From Bacteroidales bacterium (GTDB lineage: Bacteria > Bacteroidota > Bacteroidia > Bacteroidales > GWA2-32-17): a stretch of 39,557 nt of DNA. Position numbers and translations under genes: made by a program. Shown piece after piece: positions 26,154 to 33,490 of this stretch (positions are counted from its first letter, which is position 1; each line of letters opens with the position of its first letter). The stretch lies in NCBI GenBank assembly GCA_013314715.1, contig JABUFC010000033.1, positions 1 through 39,557 on the forward strand, in the 5' to 3' direction. Under the pieces are notes generated by a model, which was given only the letters and a program-made list of their open reading frames with translations, made no database searches and was not told the origin of the DNA.

Positions 26154-27479
26154 TTTTTTTAATACCACCAAAGTTTCCATTTGATGAGTTTGTGGAAACA
26201 TATCAAATATTTTTAGAAAAATAATATTGTAATCGGAAATTAATTGCGATAAATTCCACGCTAACGATACATGATTACAACTTACATAAACAATATAAGT
26301 AGTTCCTGATGCTATTATATTCTTTTGTATCTCAATTAACGTTCCACTCCGAGGAGGATCTAACAATATTAACGAAGGTTTATCATACTTTTTTATTAAT
26401 TTATCATTAAATGTAGCTAACACATCTCCTACAATGTACAAATGTAAAGGATTATGCTGAGAATTTACTTTTGCATCTTCAATTGCCATAGGATTTCCTT
26501 CAATCCCAATTAATTTTATTGAACGATCATAAACTAATGGTAATGATAATGTGCCATTACCACTGTATAAATCATACATCAATAATACCGAATCAAAAGG
26601 AATAAGTCTTTTTATTTCGTTTACAATAAGTTCAGTTATTGCTTTGTTATTTTGAAAAAAAGTAAATGGACTTATTCGTAATTTTACTTGATTTATTTCC
26701 TCGTAAAGATAAGGCTCAGTATCATCCATTAAATAATATTCAGGCCATGAATATTTATTATTGCTTTTAATATAATAGTAAATAGAATCACCTTTACTTA
26801 TAATTTTTTTTATAGCTTTTAATACATCTATTTCAAATTCATTAGGTTTTTTTAAAAGTTCTAATAAAATCATTATTTGATCATAATCATTAGCTCTAAT
26901 AGTTAAACTTAAAAAATTTTCAAGTGGTTTATGATTATTAAACTCATTTAAAATATATTTTAATTTATTAAAATACTTATTTATAACAGGTTTAAGCAAG
27001 TAACATGAATCTATTTCAACAATCTCATTTTTATTCCATTCAGGATGAAATCCTATTAAAAGTTTTCCCTGACGAATACGGATTTGATATGATGCTTTAT
27101 TTCTATAATGCAAAGGAGCGGGTGATGCCATTATTTCAGACACTAAATAATTTACTTTGTATTTATTAAGAGCATTTTGTAATAATAGTTTTTTTAAATT
27201 AAGTTGTTGTTCATATTCTATATGCATAAAATTACATCCACCACATTCAAAATAATAGGGACAAGATGGTTTAACTCTAAATTCGCTAGCTTTTTCAATT
27301 TTAATTATTCGAGCTGTTCTAAAGCCAAGTCTTCTGTTTTCGGTTTGTAATAAATATTGTTCATTTGGGATTGCAAAGGGAATGTAATAAGCTTTATCAT
27401 TCCAATAAGCAATACCCTTACCCGAAGAATGAAGCTCATTTACTTCAATAGGTCCAATAATAGGTCTATTTGTTAACAT
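26139..27479 (-). CDS. rlmD: RNA (uracil-C5)-methyltransferase, RlmD/TrmA family
   Basis: This SAM-dependent enzyme methylates a uridine C5 in RNA, most likely U1939 (or a nearby U) of 23S rRNA. The 446 residues contain an N-terminal TRAM domain (about 1-62), an iron-sulfur cysteine cluster PSCPYYFECGGC (Cys73, Cys79, Cys82), the SAM-binding segment YDLYSGNGTLSLPL, the LLDPPRSGT motif, and the nucleophile in VYVSCNHVSL (Cys401), followed by the HQMETLVVL end. TrmA-type tRNA enzymes lack the Fe-S cluster, so RlmD/RlmC type is favoured; the exact uridine is inferred. Its 3' end overlaps that of spoT by 15 bases. No promoter is visible between it and the terminator of the upstream gene, so expression may rely on read-through. 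Confidence 0.92.
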   Translation of the reverse strand: MLTNRPIIGPIEVNELHSSGKGIAYWNDKAYYIPFAIPNEQYLLQTENRRLGFRTARIIKIEKASEFRVKPSCPYYFECGGCNFMHIEYEQQLNLKKLLLQNALNKYKVNYLVSEIMASPAPLHYRNKASYQIRIRQGKLLIGFHPEWNKNEIVEIDSCYLLKPVINKYFNKLKYILNEFNNHKPLENFLSLTIRANDYDQIMILLELLKKPNEFEIDVLKAIKKIISKGDSIYYYIKSNNKYSWPEYYLMDDTEPYLYEEINQVKLRISPFTFFQNNKAITELIVNEIKRLIPFDSVLLMYDLYSGNGTLSLPLVYDRSIKLIGIEGNPMAIEDAKVNSQHNPLHLYIVGDVLATFNDKLIKKYDKPSLILLDPPRSGTLIEIQKNIIASGTTYIVYVSCNHVSLAWNLSQLISDYNIIFLKIFDMFPQTHQMETLVVLKKSKFL

Positions 27480-27484
27480 AGAAT

Positions 27485-27516
27485 AAAAAAAGGCTGCTCG
27501 TTTCCGAACAGCCTTT
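27485..27516 (-). terminator. Rho-independent terminator of the T9SS type A protein gene
   Basis: On the minus strand AAAGGCTG...TCG closes on CGA...CAGCCTTT with one internal mismatch and a 4-base loop, followed by a T-run of seven (27491 down to 27485). It lies 20 bases past the stop at 27536 and just ahead of the rlmD-like start codon. Confidence 0.82.
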
Positions 27517-27535
27517 ATTATTTTTGATTAAAAAA

Positions 27536-29218
27536 TTAGCGAACAATATTAATTTTTTGAGTAGTTACATTGTTATTTGTAACAACTTTAACCATATAAG
27601 TACCTTGAGCTAAGTTAGCTACATTGGCAGTATTGGTGTTGTTGAATTCAGCAACTTTTTGTCCATTGAGGTTGAAAATTTCAATGCTTAAAGCATTGTC
27701 GTTTGCAACGGTTAAAGTATTCACTACAGGGTTGGGATATACAAAAACATTGCTCAAATTATTTGTATTTACATTGCTATTTTCATAAACTTCAACTTTG
27801 TCAAGTAGCATGTAGAACATATCGGTGCAATTGTAATGACGGAAAGCAATGTAAATATTTTGACCGTTGTAAGCAGCTAAAGGAAGCATAACTTCTTTGT
27901 AAACAGTATCAGCAGCTGTTAAAGTATAAGTATAAATGCTTGTAAAATTAGCAGGAGCATTTCCAGTTGTAGAAACTTCTACACCAAAATATTCAGCTGG
28001 CCAATCAGGATCTTGTGGTGCAATGTGGCATTTTAAAACCATATTAGCATTAGCAATAGTTAATTGTGGAGTAATTAAATAGTTATTAGGAGTAAGAGCT
28101 CCGCTAGCCGAAGTCCATGAAGCCGAAACAGCAGCAACATCACCATCATATATTCTCCAACCTTGTGTTGAAGCATTTCTGGTTTCCCATTTGTTATTAT
28201 CACCATCAACATCTAAATTACTCCAGCATTCAGGAGCAAAGGTTGTTCCTTCAAAGCTTTCTGTCCATGGAAAAGTGTTAATAGCTGTACAGTTAACGGC
28301 AGTACCGGTTAAGTTTACAGTTATATCACCACCATTGGTAACGATAGTAGCGGTTGCTGTGTGTGTTCCAGCTGTTGTTGGGTTGTATGAAAATGTAAAC
28401 GAAGTAGATTCACCAGCATTTAAATTTACATTAGCTGGAACTAACGAACATGTAAAAGGAGTTCCCGATAAACCATTAACAGCTGATGCAGTTAAAGTAC
28501 CACCACCAACATTGGATAATGTGAAAGCAGGTGATGTAGTTGTTGTATTATTTGCAATAGTACCAGCATCCCATGTTGTAGGAGTACAACTAGCAATAGG
28601 AGTTGTTAAAGCAGTACCCTCAACCATAGCACGAATATTCCAATTATAGGTTAAAGTAGAACTTAAATCAGTTAAATGATACCATGAACCACCCCATAAC
28701 ATCCAATTAGCATTGCTATTAACTGGACCTGCATCGCAACCTAGTGGATATCCACCATTTGCAATAACTTCATAACCAATGTATAAATCAGTTGCTGGAA
28801 TAGCAAATGGAGTTGTTAAAGTTACAACATTCCATCCTTCTACTGCAGTAAAAGCTTGACTTAAAACTTCAGTTGTTTGATTTGAATAAAATTTAATTTT
28901 TGCAGAAACAACATTGGTAACACCATTAATATATACTTTAACTTGTGTAATAGTATTACCTAAACTATTGTGAGCGGATAAAACCGAAGCAGGAAAGAAA
29001 GCAAATACTGCAAAAGTATCAGCAGAGTTTGTGCCAATAGCAGTAAAAGGATCGCCATCATAATGTAAAGAGTCAACAATAGCTTTAGGGCTAGCAGGTT
29101 GATTCAAAACATGTACAATTTCTTTTGATGAAATTGGGTTGTTGCTTACGCGTTTGGTTTGAGCAAAAATAACGCCGCTCATTACGATTAAAGCAAATAA
29201 AACGTAGATTTTTTTCAT
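27536..29218 (-). CDS. T9SS type A secreted protein with ASH-like and cleaved-adhesin domains
   Basis: The 560 residues have a signal peptide (MKKIYVLFALIVMSGVIFAQ) and a beta-rich N-terminal domain (about 60-200). An ASPM/SPD-2/Hydin-like or choice-of-anchor D domain follows (about 205-310, FTLSNVGGGTLTASAV ... GTHTATATIVTNGGDITVNLTGTA). A choice-of-anchor J/cleaved-adhesin domain comes next (about 315-475, FPWTESFEGTTFAPECW ... NKWETRNAS). The C-terminus, NVFVYPNPVVNTLTV ... LAQGTYMVKVVTNN ... KINIVR, is a classical type A T9SS sorting signal. The protein is therefore probably exported and anchored to, or released from, the surface. No catalytic motif is seen; binding to polymers or cells is inferred. 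It is a single-gene unit between its own promoter and terminator. Confidence 0.88.
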   Translation of the reverse strand: MKKIYVLFALIVMSGVIFAQTKRVSNNPISSKEIVHVLNQPASPKAIVDSLHYDGDPFTAIGTNSADTFAVFAFFPASVLSAHNSLGNTITQVKVYINGVTNVVSAKIKFYSNQTTEVLSQAFTAVEGWNVVTLTTPFAIPATDLYIGYEVIANGGYPLGCDAGPVNSNANWMLWGGSWYHLTDLSSTLTYNWNIRAMVEGTALTTPIASCTPTTWDAGTIANNTTTTSPAFTLSNVGGGTLTASAVNGLSGTPFTCSLVPANVNLNAGESTSFTFSYNPTTAGTHTATATIVTNGGDITVNLTGTAVNCTAINTFPWTESFEGTTFAPECWSNLDVDGDNNKWETRNASTQGWRIYDGDVAAVSASWTSASGALTPNNYLITPQLTIANANMVLKCHIAPQDPDWPAEYFGVEVSTTGNAPANFTSIYTYTLTAADTVYKEVMLPLAAYNGQNIYIAFRHYNCTDMFYMLLDKVEVYENSNVNTNNLSNVFVYPNPVVNTLTVANDNALSIEIFNLNGQKVAEFNNTNTANVANLAQGTYMVKVVTNNNVTTQKINIVR

Positions 29219-29253
29219 AGAATAAAAGTTTTAGTTAAACATAAATTTAATTG

Positions 29254-29285
29254 CAAAGTAAATAATTTTATTTAAGACTACCAAA
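29254..29285 (-). promoter_or_regulatory. Probable promoter for the T9SS type A protein gene
   Basis: On the minus strand TTTG (29285-29282), 20 bases, then TTACTTTG (29261-29254). The -33 box and spacing are ideal, and the -7 box differs from TAnnTTTG at one position. It ends 35 bases before the start codon. Confidence 0.5.
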
Positions 29286-29307
29286 TATATTTATTGGTTG
29301 CATTGGT

Positions 29308-30909
29308 TTAATAATTTAACACTTGTAATGCCTTTTTATAAGCATCATCGCTTTCTAAAATTATACTATAAAAACCTTCGTCATCAAATATGTTTCGTAT
29401 AATATAAGCTCGCAATTGGTTTATAACAATCTGTTTAACCTTATCCCAATCTTTCATCGTAGGATTAAATCCATATTTATTAATATATTTAATAAATTCT
29501 GTCGATAAATTTGAGTTTTGTAAGTGTAAGTCTAATTGCTTCCATGAGTTAAACTTTTTAAATTCAGAACGATGCTGATCGCTATAATAAAAAGCAAATT
29601 GATAAATAAGCGATTGATCGGCTATTTTATAAAAAAAGTCAGGCAACTCTTTATTATTAAAACTTACCTTAAAATCGGGCGTTATACCACCGTTACCATA
29701 AACAATTCTGCCTTTCTTAGTTCTATATTTGGGAGCTGTTTTAAGGTCAACACTATCGAGGCTATCAGATCTAAAAAGGATGTCGGTATAATATTTTTCC
29801 ATTGCAGTTTTATAACTTCGTTGTATGCATCTACCGCTAGGAGTATGGTAGCGTGCAATAGTTAATCGTATTGAGCTACCATCGTTAAAAGTAATAGGTT
29901 CTTGTACTAAGCCTTTTCCGAATGATTTTCTTCCTATAATAAATCCTCTATCATTATCTTGAATGGCGCCTGCTAATATTTCACTAGCCGAAGCCGACCA
30001 TTCATCTATTAAAACAACTAATTTAATATTTTCGGCGATACCAAAATCGGTTGCTTTATATTCGTGTTTTGGTTGTGCCTTTCCTTCGGTATAAACAATT
30101 AATTCACCTTTTTTTAGAAACTCATCGGCAATGCTTATAGCAGCATCCATATAACCACCTCCATTACCTCTTACATCAATTATTAATTTTTGCATTCCGG
30201 AATTCAATAATTTTGTGAGAGCTTCATGAAATTCGTCGGGTGTTGTTTTAGCAAATCGAGCTATTTTAATATATCCCACTTTAGGTGCCGTAATCATTGC
30301 TGCATCTATACTATACATGGGAATTTTATCGCGAATAATAGTAAAATGTAATAATTTTGGCAACTTTCCACGTTTTACACTAACTTTTACTTTTGTTCCT
30401 TTCGGTCCTTTCAACAATTTCATTACTTTATTATTCGTAATGCCAATCCCAGCCACTGTACTATCATTTACCTTTATGATTCTATCGCCTGCCATAATTC
30501 CCAACTTTTCCGATGGTCCCCCAATAATTGTATTCATGATAACGATGGTATCGTTTTGAATACTAAACTCCACACCTATTCCATCAAATTCGCCTTCTAA
30601 TGGGTCGTTCATTTCTTCATATTCAGCAGGAGTGATGTAAATGGAATGTGGATCAAGTTGTTGTAATAATGCAATAATCGCCTTATTTATTAAGGAATCT
30701 GTATTGATTGTATCGACATATTCATTCTGTATATAATATAAAATTGATTGCAATTTATTTATTGGGTCTATTTTTATATTTTTTGAACTAATATTGTCAA
30801 GTAATAAATTATCGAAAGAGTTTTTGAAATAAATTTTACCTATCCACATTCCAATGCAGAGACTAAAAGCAATAATAATAGGTAAATAAATTAATGTTTT
30901 TTTATTCAT
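29308..30909 (-). CDS. S41 family C-terminal processing protease (CtpA-like)
   Basis: This periplasmic, membrane-tethered serine protease trims or degrades envelope proteins from their C-termini. The 533 residues have an N-terminal membrane helix (about 5-25), a helical region, and a PDZ domain (about 105-190; GEFDGIGVEFSI, GPSEKLGIMAGDRIIKVND). The protease core follows, with IIDVRGNGGGYMDAAI and the Ser307-Lys332 dyad in SASASEILAG and SFGKGLVQ, 25 residues apart as in E. coli Tsp. A helical C-terminal extension completes it. The start overlaps the end of the deaminase gene by 8 bases, so the two are cotranscribed. A link between pyrimidine deamination and envelope proteolysis is not evident; the arrangement may be only operon packing. 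Confidence 0.93.
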   Translation of the reverse strand: MNKKTLIYLPIIIAFSLCIGMWIGKIYFKNSFDNLLLDNISSKNIKIDPINKLQSILYYIQNEYVDTINTDSLINKAIIALLQQLDPHSIYITPAEYEEMNDPLEGEFDGIGVEFSIQNDTIVIMNTIIGGPSEKLGIMAGDRIIKVNDSTVAGIGITNNKVMKLLKGPKGTKVKVSVKRGKLPKLLHFTIIRDKIPMYSIDAAMITAPKVGYIKIARFAKTTPDEFHEALTKLLNSGMQKLIIDVRGNGGGYMDAAISIADEFLKKGELIVYTEGKAQPKHEYKATDFGIAENIKLVVLIDEWSASASEILAGAIQDNDRGFIIGRKSFGKGLVQEPITFNDGSSIRLTIARYHTPSGRCIQRSYKTAMEKYYTDILFRSDSLDSVDLKTAPKYRTKKGRIVYGNGGITPDFKVSFNNKELPDFFYKIADQSLIYQFAFYYSDQHRSEFKKFNSWKQLDLHLQNSNLSTEFIKYINKYGFNPTMKDWDKVKQIVINQLRAYIIRNIFDDEGFYSIILESDDAYKKALQVLNY

Positions 30910-31336
30910 TGATTTTGTCTAAAGGTATATAATTAACTTCTACACCTGCTTTTTGGAGAAGCTCCAAACCATCTTGATTATGATATAAATCGCAAAAAAC
31001 AACTCTTTTAATTCCCGATTGTATTATTAATTTAGAACACTCTAAACATGGAGAGGTTGTTACATATAAAGTAGCTCCTTCGCTGCTATTGTTAGACTTT
31101 GCAACTTTGGTAATAGCATTAGCTTCGGCATGGAGCACATAAGGAAAGGTAACGTTATTTTCGTCTTCGCATTTATTTTCGAATCCCGATGGCGTACCAT
31201 TATACCCATCAGAAATAATCATTTTGTTTTTAACAATTATAGCACCCACTTTACGTCTATTACAATATGAGTTTTCTGCCCATATCTTTGCCATGGACAA
31301 ATAACGTTTGTCGAGATTTAGTTGTTTTTCATTCAT
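30902..31336 (-). CDS. dCMP deaminase family protein (ComEB-like)
   Basis: This zinc-dependent deaminase is predicted to convert dCMP to dUMP for thymidylate synthesis. From the ATG at 31336 it has 144 residues. Zinc ligands are His69 with catalytic Glu71 (LHAEANAI) and Cys97/Cys100 (TTSPCLECSK). The substrate-side motif SYCNRRKVGAIIVKN and DGYNGTPSGFENKCED also fit. The frame is open upstream into the tRNA-Leu gene, giving a spurious 191-residue version, so the start at 31336 is the credible one. The ATG comes right after the T-run of the tRNA terminator. No separate promoter is apparent in that short space, so expression may depend on terminator read-through. It overlaps the CtpA-like gene by 8 bases. 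Confidence 0.88.
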   Translation of the reverse strand: MNEKQLNLDKRYLSMAKIWAENSYCNRRKVGAIIVKNKMIISDGYNGTPSGFENKCEDENNVTFPYVLHAEANAITKVAKSNNSSEGATLYVTTSPCLECSKLIIQSGIKRVVFCDLYHNQDGLELLQKAGVEVNYIPLDKINE

Positions 31337-31358
31337 AAAAAAACCCTCCATTAGAGGG
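31337..31358 (-). terminator. tRNA-Leu terminator abutting the deaminase start codon
   Basis: On the minus strand CCCTC (31358-31354), loop TAATG, GAGGG (31348-31344), then seven T (31343-31337), with the ATG of the deaminase at 31336. The downstream arm contains the purine-rich GGAGGG that would otherwise resemble a ribosome-binding site. It starts 11 bases past the tRNA 3' end. Confidence 0.75.
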
Positions 31359-31369
31359 CTATTTTTTTG

Positions 31370-31453
31370 TACCCGGAGCCGGGGTCGAACCGGCATGGGT
31401 TTGATCCCACTGGTGTTTGAGACCAGCGCGTCTACCAATTCCGCCATCCGGGC
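31370..31453 (-). tRNA. tRNA-Leu (anticodon CAA)
   Basis: The minus strand folds into a class II (long variable arm) tRNA of 84 bases. The acceptor stem is GCCCGGA with TCCGGGT (first pair G-T), followed by discriminator A. The D-loop is GGAATTGGTAGACGC. The anticodon stem CTGGT/ACCAG encloses loop CTCAAAC, giving anticodon CAA, which reads UUG. The variable arm is TGGGATCAAACCCA. The T arm is GCCGG-TTCGACC-CCGGC. The terminal CCA is not encoded (the sequence continues A-C-A-A-A), so it must be added after transcription. Confidence 0.96.
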
Positions 31454-31474
31454 TATTCTATACAAAGAACGCCG

Positions 31475-31505
31475 CAAAATTAATCAATATTTTTAATTTT
31501 TCAAA
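31475..31505 (-). promoter_or_regulatory. Strong promoter for tRNA-Leu
   Basis: On the minus strand TTTG (31505-31502), 19 bases, TAATTTTG (31482-31475): a full consensus match. Transcription should begin about 7 bases on, giving a leader of roughly 14 bases before the mature tRNA 5' end. Confidence 0.65.
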
Positions 31506-31557
31506 TCTATACACTATATATTTTCAACATTTGTAAATAACATCCATTAATTTTTAA

Positions 31558-31572
31558 AGCCTTTTAAAGGCT
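31558..31572. other. Short perfect hairpin in the tRNA-cyanophycinase gap
   Basis: AGCCTT (31558-31563) and AAGGCT (31567-31572) pair around a 3-base loop, with A/T-rich partly complementary flanks. There is no T-run directly after it on either strand, so it is not a normal terminator. It lies between the divergent tRNA and cyanophycinase promoters. The remainder of 31506-31697 is AT-rich and holds no gene. Confidence 0.35.
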
Positions 31573-31629
31573 AATTAAAAATGTTAATAAATTAATGATT
31601 ATTTCTACAATTCATCGATTAGCAAGGTT

Positions 31630-31654
31630 TTGACAAACAACGTACACTTGTCAA
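31630..31654 (+). promoter_or_regulatory. Operator-like dyad upstream of the cyanophycinase-like gene
   Basis: TTGACAA (31630-31636), 11 bases, TTGTCAA (31648-31654) is a perfect 7-base inverted repeat. It lies 43 bases upstream of the -7 box at 31698. The size and spacing suit a dimeric regulator; which one is unknown. Confidence 0.35.
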
Positions 31655-31697
31655 TAAAATTAATCTATTGTTATATGGCACTTAAATTTATTTCATT

Positions 31698-31705
31698 TAT
31701 CTTTG
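31698..31705 (+). promoter_or_regulatory. Candidate -7 element for the cyanophycinase-like gene
   Basis: TATCTTTG, a full -7 match, ends 16 bases before the ATG at 31722. A -33 box at normal spacing is lacking, which would suit an activator-dependent promoter using the dyad upstream. Confidence 0.45.
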
Positions 31706-31721
31706 TGGTATCAGTTCAGTT

Positions 31722-32582
31722 ATGGAAAATACTAAGCTAATTTTAATAGGTGGTGCAGAAGATAAGACCGATAAACTTGAAATATTATCAAAGGTTGCCC
31801 AAGCAGCTCATAGCAAAAATATTGTTTTAATACCTACGGCTTCTAATTATCCTCACGAAGTTGAATTAAATTACAGAGATGCCTTTCATAAGCTTCATGT
31901 TGAGAATTTTAAATCGCTCGATATCCGTTATCCTGATGAGTGCGACCGTCCTGAACATATTGAAGCTATTAAACAAGCTCATTTAGTATTTTTTTCTGGT
32001 GGTGACCAAGTAAAATTAGTAGAGACCCTTAAAGGTTCTGCTCTTTTAGAAACAATTATATCGTTATATCATTCAAATAAAATAATCGTTGCAGGCACTA
32101 GTGCCGGTGCTGCCGCTGCTTCTGAAAACATGTTGTATAACGGTGATTATCATGGTTTTATTAAAGGAGAAGTAAAACATTCACTCGGTTTTGGATTTAT
32201 AAACGATATGGTTGTTGATACCCACTTTTTAAACCGCGAACGTATTCCTCGCCTACTTCAAATGTTAGCTTTAGGCGTCGAAAAAAAAGCTATTGGTCTT
32301 GACGAAGACACTGCCATATTTATTGATATAAATCATAACTTTGAAGTTGTGGGAAGTGGAATGGTAACTTTACTTAACTCGGACGAAATGACCTATAATG
32401 ATTTTCATGAAATTAAAGAAAATCAAGCATATAACATAAATAATGTAAAAATTGGTTTCTTATCGAAAGGAGCTAAATTTAATCTTCATTCGTGGATGGT
32501 TATTAAACCACAAACTTCGGTAATTAACGATGATGCTTATACTTACGACCAACGATTTGTAATACCAGGTGCTTATATTTAA
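31722..32582 (+). CDS. Cyanophycinase-like S51 family serine peptidase
   Basis: The family member CphB cleaves cyanophycin (multi-L-arginyl-poly-L-aspartate) to beta-Asp-Arg dipeptides, and relatives cut other Asp/isoaspartyl peptides. The 286 residues contain the nucleophile elbow AGTSAGA (Ser127), SGGDQ (Gln96), and the segment VVDTHFLNRERIPRL with Asp166, His168, Arg172, Arg174 and Arg177 in the cyanophycinase spacing. As I recall, the position between the Asp and His is Gln in CphB; it is Thr167 here. No signal peptide is seen, so it is cytoplasmic. No cyanophycin synthetase gene is in the window, so the natural substrate could be imported cyanophycin or another peptide. The gene has its own candidate promoter and dyad, and its 3' end overlaps the convergent gene by 4 bases. 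Confidence 0.88.
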   Translation: MENTKLILIGGAEDKTDKLEILSKVAQAAHSKNIVLIPTASNYPHEVELNYRDAFHKLHVENFKSLDIRYPDECDRPEHIEAIKQAHLVFFSGGDQVKLVETLKGSALLETIISLYHSNKIIVAGTSAGAAAASENMLYNGDYHGFIKGEVKHSLGFGFINDMVVDTHFLNRERIPRLLQMLALGVEKKAIGLDEDTAIFIDINHNFEVVGSGMVTLLNSDEMTYNDFHEIKENQAYNINNVKIGFLSKGAKFNLHSWMVIKPQTSVINDDAYTYDQRFVIPGAYI

Positions 32583-33409
32583 TTATTGTAAATAATATTT
32601 ACAACATTACCATTTTTATAGATAGTTGTTTTAATTAGTTTGCCTGTTTCGTCATAAAAATATTTTTTACCATCAATTAAGCGGCCATTTTTCCATTCTC
32701 CTTCGCGATCGAGCTTTCCATCTTTAGTATATGTTTTATGAAAACCATTACCATCAAAAATACCTACTTCTGTATTTTGATGTTGTACTTCTTGTACTAC
32801 TTTAACTTCTTGTTTTTGCTCCGGCTCTTGTTTTTGCTCTATCGTTGGAGTATATATTTTAACCGAAGCAACATCTAATTGTCCATCGTTAAATGTTTTC
32901 TCTGCTATCAATTTTCCATTTTTATCGAATTCTCGAATGGTACCATTTTCTTTTCCTTCTTTCCATTCACCTTCTATCATTATTTTTCCATTTTCATGAT
33001 AATACTTTTGTATTCCGGTTCGCTTTCCAGCTTCGCTATATTTCCATTCGTATGCCGGATTACCATTAGGATGATAATATTTGTAATCGCCTACCCATTT
33101 ATTTTCTTTCCATATGCCTTCTTCGCTTACATTACCATTTTCATAAAAAAATTTTGCATAACCATTAGGCTTTCCTGATTGGTATGTAATCATCGACTTT
33201 ATTTTTCCAGATGAGAAGTAAGCTTTCCATACTCCTACTTTAATACCGTGCTCAAAGCGACCTTCTTCGCTTTTTGTGCCATTTTCGGTAATAATCCAAT
33301 AACCATGTTGCTTACCATCACTATCTGTTTGGTTTAATGTGTCCTTTTGAGCAAATACGATAGCAGAATTTAATATAAGTATTATGATTATTATTTTTTT
33401 ATACATCAA
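32579..33409 (-). CDS. Secreted YwqK/MORN-like repeat protein
   Basis: The 276 residues have a signal peptide (MMYKKIIIIILILNSAIVFAQ) and about seven short repeats of the form (Y/F)-(Y/H)-x-N-G-x-(I/V/P)-x-x-E-(G)-x-(W/Y)-K-x-G, the MORN-like pattern of the YwqK family. Examples are YYHENGKIMIEGEWKEGKENG and FYENGNVSEEGIWKENK. A Gln/Glu/Lys-rich linker (EQKQEPEQKQEV) splits the repeats into a block of about five and a block of about two. Such proteins are widespread in Bacteroidota envelopes. Databases often label them antitoxins by homology to YwqK, but no toxin gene adjoins this one, and with an export signal the antitoxin label is doubtful. Function unknown. Confidence 0.8.
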   Translation of the reverse strand: MMYKKIIIIILILNSAIVFAQKDTLNQTDSDGKQHGYWIITENGTKSEEGRFEHGIKVGVWKAYFSSGKIKSMITYQSGKPNGYAKFFYENGNVSEEGIWKENKWVGDYKYYHPNGNPAYEWKYSEAGKRTGIQKYYHENGKIMIEGEWKEGKENGTIREFDKNGKLIAEKTFNDGQLDVASVKIYTPTIEQKQEPEQKQEVKVVQEVQHQNTEVGIFDGNGFHKTYTKDGKLDREGEWKNGRLIDGKKYFYDETGKLIKTTIYKNGNVVNIIYNN

Positions 33410-33490
33410 TAAAAACTATTTAACGCTCTTTTAAACGTAAGTTATTCATTTTGGTTTCAAAAATAGTTCCAAAATTTTAAAGTTATAAAA

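Noticed and set aside
28191-28649. A 152-residue plus-strand frame opposite the T9SS type A gene
   Set aside because: Val/Pro/Ala-rich reverse reading of Thr/Asn/Gly-rich codons, with no independent signal; the minus-strand protein has clear domains.
31370-31453. tRNA as an integration site of a genomic island
   Set aside because: The tRNA is intact, its 3' end is not repeated elsewhere in the window as far as I can see, and its neighbours are housekeeping genes.
31337-31477. N-terminal 47-residue extension of the deaminase
   Set aside because: The extension is the translated tRNA-Leu gene and its terminator. The family start is at 31336.
31308-31496. A 62-residue plus-strand frame across the tRNA
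   Set aside because: It is the antisense of the tRNA and its terminator, with no other support.
32579-33409. Toxin-antitoxin system
   Set aside because: The YwqK family name suggests one, but the protein is exported and no toxin gene adjoins it.
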